Position numbers and translations under genes: made by a program. 61,582 bases of DNA, from NCBI GenBank assembly GCA_903875575.1, contig CAIQWJ010000055.1, forward strand, positions 1-61,582, in the 5' to 3' direction. Positions 34,077 through 42,600 of the stretch are shown here, in pieces. Below the pieces are notes generated by a model. That model had not been told where the DNA came from. It saw only the letters and a list, made by a program, of their open reading frames with translations, and searched no databases. Within the stretch, counting starts at the first letter, position 1; each line of letters opens with the position of its first letter. The DNA comes from an uncultured Acidobacteriia bacterium (lineage in GTDB: Bacteria; Acidobacteriota; Terriglobia; Bryobacterales; Bryobacteraceae).

Positions 34077-34940
34077 TTACTCGTAGAGCAATTCAGCGTA
34101 GCGGCCTTCCTGCACCAATCTCTCGTAGTCGGCTTTCCATACATCCTTCGAGCCCGCCTCGGATGTCATGACTTTGGCGAAGTTCCTGGCTGCGTCTGAC
34201 AGGCCCGCCACGTAGACGTACGTATTGGGTTTCTTCACCATCTCATAGATCTCTTTCGCATTCTGCGCGATGATGCCTTCCAGATCCGGCGGGGCGTCGA
34301 AGTGCGGCCGCGGGCTCACCGCTTCGAAGGCCTTGAAAGACTTCTCGTCGTAGTAAAGCGAGAGGTCGTGGCGGACGTCGTTCATGTAGAGCAGTTCCAT
34401 GCCGGTCTTCGCGCCATAGAACAAGCGAACCTGGCCCTTCCAGCCGCCACGCTCTTCATAGATGTGCTTCACAAAAGCGCGGAACGGCGCGATGCCCGTG
34501 CCGACGCCAACCATCACAAGGTTCGCTGTGGAATCGTCCGGCACCGAGAAGCGCGAACCGTAGGGGCCGGCGATCTGGATGGCGTCGCCGGCAACCGCGT
34601 TGCAGAGATAGTTGGAGGCGAGGCCGGGATAGCGCTCCCCGCTGACGTCGTCGATATAGAAGCAGCGGCGGACGCAGATAGAGAACGTATCGGACTGGCC
34701 GTTTTCACCGTGGCGCGGACTGGCGATGGAGTAGAGACGGAAGTGATACGCATCACCAAAGTCATGCGGTCCGGGAACGAGGACGCCAATGCTTTGACCT
34801 TCCATGTAGTCCATCTGCTCGCCGGGCACTTCGAGGACCAGGTGGCGCACTTCAACGGGATCGTCAGCCGGCGTGATGCGCTCGCTCGACAAAATGGTCG
34901 CCAAGCGCAGGTTGCTGAAGTCGTATTCGTAGAGATTCAT
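34077..34940 (-). CDS. Ferredoxin-NADP(+) reductase
   Basis: A 287-residue plant-type FNR. FAD motif RLYSIASP, NADP motif VGVGTGIAPFRAF, then LFYGAKT and the C-terminal YVYVAGLSDAARNFAKVM and YAELLYE. It exchanges electrons between ferredoxin and NADP(H). Last gene of the rnf operon, overlapping the NqrM-like stop by four bases, so it can draw on the ferredoxin produced by PFOR and used by Rnf. Confidence 0.9.
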   Translation of the reverse strand: MNLYEYDFSNLRLATILSSERITPADDPVEVRHLVLEVPGEQMDYMEGQSIGVLVPGPHDFGDAYHFRLYSIASPRHGENGQSDTFSICVRRCFYIDDVSGERYPGLASNYLCNAVAGDAIQIAGPYGSRFSVPDDSTANLVMVGVGTGIAPFRAFVKHIYEERGGWKGQVRLFYGAKTGMELLYMNDVRHDLSLYYDEKSFKAFEAVSPRPHFDAPPDLEGIIAQNAKEIYEMVKKPNTYVYVAGLSDAARNFAKVMTSEAGSKDVWKADYERLVQEGRYAELLYE

Positions 34941-35179
34941 AGTGTTCCCACTCCCGGCCCGGCAACAATCCGGGCTCTTTCATTCGATTTTTCGCAACTG
35001 CTGCCGTGGAGGCAGTTACCGCAGCCATGAAGCATATAGTCCAGCATGTCCCGATCTTTTGCACAGCCGCTCTTCTTTCGGGCGAAGGCCTGAATGCCCA
35101 GCCAGATCGACATCACGATGAAGAAGCCAGCGGCGGCTTTGAGAACGCTCAGCAGGGCGTCGACGATTTCGTTTCCCAT
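34937..35179 (-). CDS. Small Cys-rich membrane protein, NqrM-like
   Basis: An 80-residue protein. One membrane segment (about 10-30, VLKAAAGFFIVMSIWLGIQ) is followed by a Cys cluster, GCAKDRD and HGCGNCLHGSSC, four cysteines. This layout matches NqrM (DUF539), an iron-delivery maturation factor for Na-NQR, and the context next to rnfA, whose iron site between RnfA and RnfE would need the same service, supports it. It starts four bases after rnfA ends and overlaps FNR. Identity is inferred; no alignment was run. Confidence 0.6.
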   Translation of the reverse strand: MGNEIVDALLSVLKAAAGFFIVMSIWLGIQAFARKKSGCAKDRDMLDYMLHGCGNCLHGSSCEKSNERARIVAGPGVGTL

Positions 35180-35183
35180 GGCT

Positions 35184-35768
35184 CTATCCGGCTCCCATGC
35201 CGCCAAACCCCATGAATGCCATGGAGAGGATCGCTGCAAGTATCAGAGTCATGGCGGTGCCGCGCGCGAGGCTGGGGACATCGGAGAGAAGAACGCGTTC
35301 GCGAACCAGAGAGAGCAGCACCAGTGCCGCGCAGTAACCGCCGCTGGCCGCGATAGAGAAGACCGTGCTCTGTACGAAGTTGTAGCCGCGCGAAGTCTGG
35401 AAGATCGGCACAGCCAGGACCGCGCAGTTCGTGGTGATCAGCGGCAGGTAGACGCCCAGTTCCCGAAAGAGCGCGGGGCTCACCTTCTTAATAAACATTT
35501 CCGTCAATTGCACCGTGGCCGCAATGATCACGATGAACATGATGATGCGGAGGTACTCGGCGTGGAATCGAACCAGCAGCAGATTCGTCGCGTAAGAGAG
35601 CGCGTCACTGACAACAATGACGAACATCACGGAGACGCCCATGCGCCAGGCGGTGGCGAATTTGCCGGAGAGGCCCAGGAACGAGCACATACCGAGAAAG
35701 ACGCACAATACGAAGTTGTTGATCAGGAAGGAATCGAGGAAGATGTGGGTTAGCGACTCGTTGTTCAT
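35184..35768 (-). CDS. rnfA: Rnf complex subunit A
   Basis: A 194-residue integral membrane protein with six segments. Diagnostic strings are NNFVLCVFLGMCSFLGLS (conserved Cys) and LPLITTNCAVLAVP (second Cys), ending MAFMGFGGMGAG. These cysteines belong to the iron site shared with RnfE. Overlaps rnfE by four bases. Confidence 0.94.
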   Translation of the reverse strand: MNNESLTHIFLDSFLINNFVLCVFLGMCSFLGLSGKFATAWRMGVSVMFVIVVSDALSYATNLLLVRFHAEYLRIIMFIVIIAATVQLTEMFIKKVSPALFRELGVYLPLITTNCAVLAVPIFQTSRGYNFVQSTVFSIAASGGYCAALVLLSLVRERVLLSDVPSLARGTAMTLILAAILSMAFMGFGGMGAG

Positions 35769-36466
35769 GCTCTTGCCTCCACAGCGCCAGTGAGTTGAGG
35801 TTGCGACTGTTCCAGCGCCGCTGCCTCACGTTTCGCGCTGCGTTCCTTGATTGACGCGAAGAACAACAGCCACATGGCAAGCGTAATAAAGCCGCCGGGG
35901 GGCAGCAGGAAGAGAACCCAGGGTTCAAAGTTCGCGCCGAACAGGTGAAAGCCCAGGAAGGTCCCGGCACCGAGGATTTCGCGAACCGCACCCAGCATAG
36001 TGAGGGCGATCGTAAAACCGAAGCCCATACCGAGGCCGTCCAGCATCGATTTCAGAACCGGTTGCTTGCCAGCATACGCTTCGGCGCGTTCGAGCGTCAG
36101 GCAGTTGGAAACGATCAGCGGGATGTAGGCACCGAGCGCGACGTAAATTGGGATACTGATGGCCTTGACGAGGAAGTCCACCACCGTCACCGCCATAGCC
36201 AGGATTGCGATGTAACTCGCAATGCGCACTTGTTTCGGGATCAGTTTCCTGATCATGGAAATCAGTCCGTAAGAGACCACCATCACGAAAGTAGTGGCGA
36301 GGCCCATGGAGATGGCGTTGCGCACGCTGTTTGTGATGGCGAGCGTGGGACACATGCCCAGCACCATGACAAAGACCGGGTTCTGTTTCCACAAGCCGTT
36401 CAGGAACGGGTTGCTATCCGCGGTCATTTCGGCTTTTTCGTTGTGACAGCTGACTGCTTCGCTCAT
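35765..36466 (-). CDS. rnfE: Rnf complex subunit E
   Basis: A 233-residue membrane protein homologous to RnfA. NPVFVMVLGMCPTLAITNS carries one conserved Cys and YIPLIVSNCLTLERAEAYA the other. The following LDGLGMGFGFTIALTMLGAV and REILGAGTFLG are RnfE/NqrD hallmarks. It is one base from rnfG and overlaps rnfA. Confidence 0.94.
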   Translation of the reverse strand: MSEAVSCHNEKAEMTADSNPFLNGLWKQNPVFVMVLGMCPTLAITNSVRNAISMGLATTFVMVVSYGLISMIRKLIPKQVRIASYIAILAMAVTVVDFLVKAISIPIYVALGAYIPLIVSNCLTLERAEAYAGKQPVLKSMLDGLGMGFGFTIALTMLGAVREILGAGTFLGFHLFGANFEPWVLFLLPPGGFITLAMWLLFFASIKERSAKREAAALEQSQPQLTGAVEARA

Positions 36467-37146
36467 TACTGACCTTTCTCAATTCGGTCGAGATTCTTTC
36501 GCACCACAGGGATCACATCCTGCACACTGGTACCGATCAACTTGCCGACGGCGCGCGAAGAAATCGTTGCGCCGGAAATCGCATCGATCTCCCACGCGTT
36601 TTTCTTAGAACCGTGTTTGACGACCTTTACCGGATTGGCGGGTTTTCCGTCTACGATGGTCGCGTCGAGATACTTGAAATTCGCAAGGAAGTCCGGATCA
36701 CTCCGAGTTCGGTCGCCCAGTCCCGGCGTCTCGCGCATATCGACGACTTTGAAGCCTGTGATCGCCTGCTTCTCTGGAGAGTAGGCGTACATGGCCTGAA
36801 TGAGGTCCGCATAGCCGCGGGCACTCGATTCGATGACGATACCGAGCAGCTTTCCCGAGCCGTCATAGCCGGCAAAGACGCGCTGGCCGCCTTCTTCCAG
36901 ACCGGGCAGAATTTTCAGTTCGCCGTTCGACTGCACGCCGTAGATGATCTGCTTCGAAATGCCGGGCAGGAGTTCCGCGACTGAGTCGCGCATGATGGTT
37001 TCCTGATTCTGGCGGATGCGATCTTTCGTGACCACATTCGTGCCGACAATCAGAAGGCCGCAAATGAGCGACACCGCACCGAGCATGCGAACCATGCGGC
37101 CGCCGGGAGGCGCTGGCTGCGCGGGGGGTTGAATGAGCGTACTCAT
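36466..37146 (-). CDS. rnfG: Rnf complex subunit G
   Basis: A 226-residue protein with one N-terminal membrane segment (about 20-40, GAVSLICGLLIVGTNVV) and an extracytoplasmic flavin domain. The covalent FMN motif is ISGATISS (Thr about 193), attached by ApbE, whose gene lies at the other end of the operon. TPGLGDRTRSDPDFL is another family block. Confidence 0.92.
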   Translation of the reverse strand: MSTLIQPPAQPAPPGGRMVRMLGAVSLICGLLIVGTNVVTKDRIRQNQETIMRDSVAELLPGISKQIIYGVQSNGELKILPGLEEGGQRVFAGYDGSGKLLGIVIESSARGYADLIQAMYAYSPEKQAITGFKVVDMRETPGLGDRTRSDPDFLANFKYLDATIVDGKPANPVKVVKHGSKKNAWEIDAISGATISSRAVGKLIGTSVQDVIPVVRKNLDRIEKGQ

Positions 37147-38213
37147 TTGGCTGCCGCCTCCTTTCCGAACATTCGCTTACCCGCGCCGTAAGTGCGGGGC
37201 TGCGTAAGATTATCAATCAGAGGGGAGAGCCCATTCCCCAGCAGAATGGCGTACATGACGCCTTCCGCAAGGCCACCTTCGAAGCGAATCACCACAGTGA
37301 TCACGCCCATAAGAATGCCGTAGATCCACATGCCGCGCGGAGTGACGGGGGAGGCCACCGGGTCGGTGGCCATAAAGATGGCGCCCAGCATCAGGCCGCC
37401 GGAAAACAGTACGAAGAGCTGACTGGGGTACTTTGCCGGATTCGACAGATAGTAGCAACCGCTCAAGGCCAGCGCGCCCAGCAGCATGGCTGCGGGAATT
37501 CGCCAGTCCATCATCTTGCGGACGATCAGGTAAACACCACCGAGCAGAATCAGCAGCGCGGAGGTTTCACCGGCCGAACCGGCGCGAGTGCCAAGGAAGA
37601 GCGACCAGGTGTCCGTGGTGACGTGTTCGAACTTCTGAAGCATCAGCGGCGTCGCGCCGGTGAAGCCATCCACACGAACCTGTGCGATCCAGTCCTTCAG
37701 GGGAGCAGCCTTGAGAAACGGAATGGCCAGTGTGGTGGGGATGAATTCCGTAAAGCGGTGCATGGCCTGCGCGGGGGTGTAAGTTGTGATGGCCGAGGGG
37801 AACGCCGCCTGGAGAAAAGCGCGACCCACTAGCGCGGGATTAAAGACGTTAAAGCCGAGGCCGCCGAAGATCATCTTGCCGGGGGCGATGGCGATGAAGG
37901 CACCCACCACAGCCATCCAGAGAGGCAGCGCCGGAGGAAGTGTGAGACCGAGCAGCAGGCCCGTGATGGCCGCGCTGTAATCGCCGATGGAACTTTCCCG
38001 CTCCGCCGCCCCGCAGCAGAGATGCTCAATCAGCAGACAGGCACCGGTGGTGGTGGCGATAAGAAACGCGGCGCTGAGGCCGAACAGCCAGACGGAGTAA
38101 AACGCCATGGGCAGCAACGCGTAGACCACGTTGCGCATGATGACTTCCACCGACCGCCCGGAGTGCACGTGCGGCGCAGTGCGGACTTCAATCACAGTTG
38201 TCGCGGGACTCAT
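37143..38213 (-). CDS. rnfD: Rnf complex subunit D
   Basis: A 356-residue membrane subunit starting at ATG 38213, which overlaps rnfC; the frame is open upstream into rnfC but without family similarity. It has about eight membrane segments, the FMN-attachment motif GFTGATPL (Thr about 190), GGLGFNVFNPALVGRAFL and MATDPVASPVTPRG. It forms the ion-translocating flavin core with RnfG. Confidence 0.94.
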   Translation of the reverse strand: MSPATTVIEVRTAPHVHSGRSVEVIMRNVVYALLPMAFYSVWLFGLSAAFLIATTTGACLLIEHLCCGAAERESSIGDYSAAITGLLLGLTLPPALPLWMAVVGAFIAIAPGKMIFGGLGFNVFNPALVGRAFLQAAFPSAITTYTPAQAMHRFTEFIPTTLAIPFLKAAPLKDWIAQVRVDGFTGATPLMLQKFEHVTTDTWSLFLGTRAGSAGETSALLILLGGVYLIVRKMMDWRIPAAMLLGALALSGCYYLSNPAKYPSQLFVLFSGGLMLGAIFMATDPVASPVTPRGMWIYGILMGVITVVIRFEGGLAEGVMYAILLGNGLSPLIDNLTQPRTYGAGKRMFGKEAAAK

Positions 38214-39595
38214 GCGTGGGCTCCTTCTTTGGCCTTCAACCGTTCGCGATTCGCCCGTTCGCGATTCATCTGTTTGGCCACGCGGAAATACTGCACCAGC
38301 GGAATGTGCGAGGGGCAGACGTAGCTGCAGCAGGCGCATTCAAAGCAGTCCATCAGGTGGTAATCGGTTTCCATTTCTTCGTAGCGATCTTTCCGCGCCA
38401 GCAGGCCCAGATGCGAGGGGTTGAGGTGGATAGGGCAAACGTCCACGCAGGCCGCGCAGTGGATGCAGGCGTAAATCTGCGAGCTGGCCTTCACTTCTTT
38501 CTGTGTGAGAACCAGGATGCCGGTGACGCCTTTCGTGATCGGAATGTCGAGCGACCCGGCGGCGGCACCCATCATGGGGCCCCCCAAAATGACGGAGGAG
38601 ACATCGTCGCGGCAATCGGCCTGTTCGAGCGCGAACCGAAGCGGCGTGCCCAGAGCGACCAGATAGTTACCAGGTTTGCGAACGCCGGGCCCGGTGATGG
38701 TGACCACACGTTCGATGAGGCCCTGACGGACCGGAAGCAACTCGCCGATCTGCGCAAGAGTGGCCACGTTAAAGACAGCCAGACCAACGTCGGCGGGTAG
38801 ACCGCGCGTGGGAACTTCCAGGCCGAGAAGAACCTTTACCAGCATCTTCTCGGCGCCCTGCGGGTACTTGGCGGGAACGGATTCCACTGTGATGCCGACG
38901 TTGGCGGTACGGTTGGCATCGATGGCGTTGCGGAGAGCTTCCACCGCGTCCATCTTGTTGTCTTCCACACCGATCACGGCGTTGGCCGCGCCCAGCGCCC
39001 GCATGGCGATCCGCGCGCCATACAGCACGTCCTTCGGATACTCCAGCATCACGCGGTGGTCGGTGGTCAGGTAAGGTTCGCACTCGCAGCCGTTAACGAC
39101 CACGGTATCGATCTTCTTTCCGTCCGGAACCTTCATCTTCACGTGCGTGGGAAACGCCGCACCGCCCAGGCCGACAACGCCCGTGTTCTGGACGGCCTGC
39201 ACGATCTCTTCCGGCGTCATGTTCTCGATATCCTGCGGCGCGCCATAGAGAACTTCCTGGCTGGCCGCCTGATAAGGAGTGATGTAGATGGCCATCCCGA
39301 GATCGCCACGCGCCGTAGGAGCCAGGGCGAGTTTCGTGACGCGCCCGGTCACAGGCGAATGCATCGGCACGGACATGAACCCGCCCGCTTTCGCGATGGG
39401 TTCGCCGCGTACCACTTCCTGCCCCTCATGGACCAGGGGGATCGCAGGCGCGCCGGCATGCTGCGAAAGCGGCACCACCAGCATGGGCGCGAACGGCAGC
39501 CGACGAATGGGGAGTCCGCTGGTCAGGTCTTTGTGTTCCGGAACGTGCAGCCCGCGATCGAGATGCTTGCCGGTGAAGAATTCCAGGAGTGCCAT
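38210..39595 (-). CDS. rnfC: Rnf complex subunit C, NADH-binding
   Basis: A 461-residue cytoplasmic subunit. NADH/FMN region GLGGAAFPTHVKMKV and VNGCECEPYLTTDH; SLBB-type domain around ITGPGVRKPGNYLV; and two 4Fe-4S clusters, CIHCAACVDVCP and CFECACCSYVCP, near residues 370 and 410. It exchanges electrons with NAD. Starts 12 bases after the PFOR stop. Confidence 0.95.
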   Translation of the reverse strand: MALLEFFTGKHLDRGLHVPEHKDLTSGLPIRRLPFAPMLVVPLSQHAGAPAIPLVHEGQEVVRGEPIAKAGGFMSVPMHSPVTGRVTKLALAPTARGDLGMAIYITPYQAASQEVLYGAPQDIENMTPEEIVQAVQNTGVVGLGGAAFPTHVKMKVPDGKKIDTVVVNGCECEPYLTTDHRVMLEYPKDVLYGARIAMRALGAANAVIGVEDNKMDAVEALRNAIDANRTANVGITVESVPAKYPQGAEKMLVKVLLGLEVPTRGLPADVGLAVFNVATLAQIGELLPVRQGLIERVVTITGPGVRKPGNYLVALGTPLRFALEQADCRDDVSSVILGGPMMGAAAGSLDIPITKGVTGILVLTQKEVKASSQIYACIHCAACVDVCPIHLNPSHLGLLARKDRYEEMETDYHLMDCFECACCSYVCPSHIPLVQYFRVAKQMNRERANRERLKAKEGAHA

Positions 39596-39607
39596 TTGAG
39601 TGAGTTC

Positions 39608-42600
39608 TCAGTTGTACCTGGCTGCGCGCTTCAGCAGTTTGTCCGCGTCCTTCTCTTTGGGATCAAACGGCGTCCCCGGATGGATTATCTGCGCGGTGCA
39701 TTTCTCGGCCGCGCGAACCAAATCCTTGTAGGGCCCGCCCTTCGGATTCTTCACGTACGCGTGTTTGCTTTCGTCGTAGGCGAAGATCTTCGGGTTGATG
39801 TTGATGCACTCATCGCAGGCCGTACAGGTAGCCGAATCGATCCACGGCGCAGTGTAGTCACCCGCGGGCTGTCCAATGGCGGCGGCGGTTGGTGCCGCTG
39901 CGATGGCCGCGGGACCCGATGCGGGCAGTGCCAAACTGCCGCCGCCGCTGCCGAGAACATCGCCACTGGCGGCCATTTCCATCAGCCTTGCGGCCAGAGT
40001 TTGAGCGAATTCAGCGCGAACCTGTTCGGCGTCGGCCGTGCCCACCTGAGCACGAACGCCGGCGAGAGACTTCAGCATGCGCCAGAAGTTGCGGCGGTCT
40101 TCGCAGGATTTGACCAGCGGTTCGGCCGGAATCACGCGAATGAGCTTGTTCTTCGCGTTGACGGCCCAGATGAAGGGGAACTTCCCTTCCCTGTCGTCAG
40201 TCGTGAGGTCCAGATACTCGTGCAGCGGCACCATGTTGTCGTTCCAGGCGTCGCGCGGCACGGTGCGGAACTGTTTGCGGAAGCGGCCTTCGGTGACTGC
40301 GAAGTCGGCGAAGGTCATGGGCAGCGTCATTCTGCCCTTCTGGCCCTGTTCGTCGGTGTATTCGAGTGAATACTCTGGCCAGTCGGTTTCGAGCGACGGG
40401 TTGCCGTCGAGATCGAAGCACTCTTCCGGGAGTGTGCCCTTGTCCGGGTTGTAGCGAATCAGAGGATAAGCGCGGGATTCCACCGCCAGCTTGCTCTGGT
40501 GTTCGGCCATATCGTCCGCAATGCCCTGTTCCGGCATGCAGGGGCTGTAAATGTTGAACAGCGCAGGCCGTTTGGCGTTGAGGCCGTCGATAAAGCTTTC
40601 AATCAGATGCGTAGTATTCGAAGTGCTGCCCTGGGCGACGAAAGTGGTGCGGTGGGCCATCGCGATCAGCGCGATTTCCTTGCGCACTTCTTCCTTGCCG
40701 TGGAAAGCCTTACCGTACTGCGCCATATCCGACACCTGACCGGTAAAGCCGGAAGTACAGGCCTGGCCGCCGGTGTTGGAGTACACCTGCGTATCGAGGA
40801 TCAGAACCTTGATCGGCTTGCCGGACATCATCATGCGGGAAAGATTCTGGAAGCCGATATCGTACATCGCTCCGTCGCCACCGATGGAGACCACGGGCGG
40901 GCAAAGGTGCAGTTCATCATCACTGAACTGCTTCCAGTCGAAGTAGGTGAAGAAGTCTTCGTGCTTCTGTTTGTTGTAACCGCTCTTGAGCTCAATCTCC
41001 GCCTGCCGAATAGCCTTGAAGCCATCTGCCATGTGCGACATGTGACCTTCGAAGAGGCCCATCGCCATGGATGGCGAATCCTGGAAGAGGTTGTTCGCCC
41101 ACGGGAACGGATACGGATTGAACGGGTAAGTAGAAGCCCAGACCGAAGTGCAGCCTGTGGAGTTGATAATGCCCATGCTGGCGCGGCCGTTACGGGCAGT
41201 GCCCGAGACATACTGCCAGCGCAGATGATTGAGCTTCGCGAGCAACTGGGTGACCCAGCGGAGCCATTCGGCATCAATGGTCTTGCCGCTGCGGCGTTCG
41301 TCGAGAGTGCCGGAGAAACTGGCCAGCGTGACGTCCTGATTGTGCAGCTTGGCCAGGGTATCTTCGATGCGATGGCTGTCGCTGAGGTCCATCGTGGCCG
41401 CCAGCTTGAGGCGAATGTGCCTGTCCAACTGAGCGACAAGATCGTCAATCTTCTTTACCTGGCGTGCCACGCGAGGCTGCATGAGAGCTTCCACAGTGGC
41501 CGTGAAGAGGTGAACCACGGTCTTTTCACCGCAGCCGAGGCAGGCACCGTCGCCACCAACCATGCCTGCGTAGTTCTTCTTATCGAGCAGCAGTGTTTCG
41601 AGCGCGCCGATCTTTTCATCCAGATTTTCAATGCGGATGAATTCGGCGGGAGTGGTGGGCAGAGTTTCCCAGAATTCCCAGTCGCGGCGGAGATTCGCGA
41701 TGGAAGCAGGGGTCTGATCCACCGCCACCAGAGCATTGTCGTTACAGACCTTCACGCACTCCATACAACCTTTGCAGGTGTAGGGATTGACGGTAATGGA
41801 AAGGAGACCGCCGGAGCCCTTCGCCTTCTTTTCGCGAACGGACCAATATGGCTGCGTCACGCTGAATTTGAAATCGCCCAGAGCCTGTTTGAAGAGGCCG
41901 AACTCCTGATCTAACACCGCGCGTTCGGGCGAATCCGCCTTTACCGCAGCTTTCGCCTGGGCAATGGCGTCATCGAGCAAACGCTGCACGTCGGCTTTTT
42001 CACCGGCGGCAGCAAGGCTGTTGCGAAGCTTTTGTTCCACAGTGCGGACGGCGCGTGGTAGTTGCGTGACGACGAGGCCTTCACGCTGGAGGTTCTTGAG
42101 AGCCGTTTCGAAAATGGCGCTGACGGGATGCACCAGTCCGGGGATTGCGGTATCAGGACAAATGGTGTAGCAGGAGCCACAGGCCGTGCAGTTCTCGGGC
42201 TTCCAGACCGGATGCTGGAAGCGAACGCCCGTCATATCGCGGAAGATGCCCGTCGCGGCAGGGATGAAGCTGAGGGCGGCGAAAGGATCGGCCAGATTGT
42301 CGTTACCACGGCCGGAGATATAGAAGTTGCCTGTCTGTTCCCAGAAGCGGTGGATGTCCGTCATCTGGTCCGAACTGCTCAGACGCTGCTTGAGCATCAG
42401 AGGCAGGTCGACAGGCTTGCGGATCAGCGCACCAGCGGTAGAAAGCACCTTATTCGTGATTTCATGGATCTCATCGAACCCGCGACGCACCACGCGGATG
42501 TTGTCTTCCACAACGCGCGCGCCTTTACTCCCGAACTTGTGTTCGAGCTGCGACTTAATGGCTTCAAAGAGCTGCTGCTCTCCCAGCTTCGCCGTCTTCA

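Noticed and set aside
39056-40369. Long plus-strand ORFs opposite rnfC and PFOR (several above 400 codons)
   Set aside because: They are antisense shadows in high-GC DNA: they cross the clear boundaries of conserved genes and resemble no protein family.
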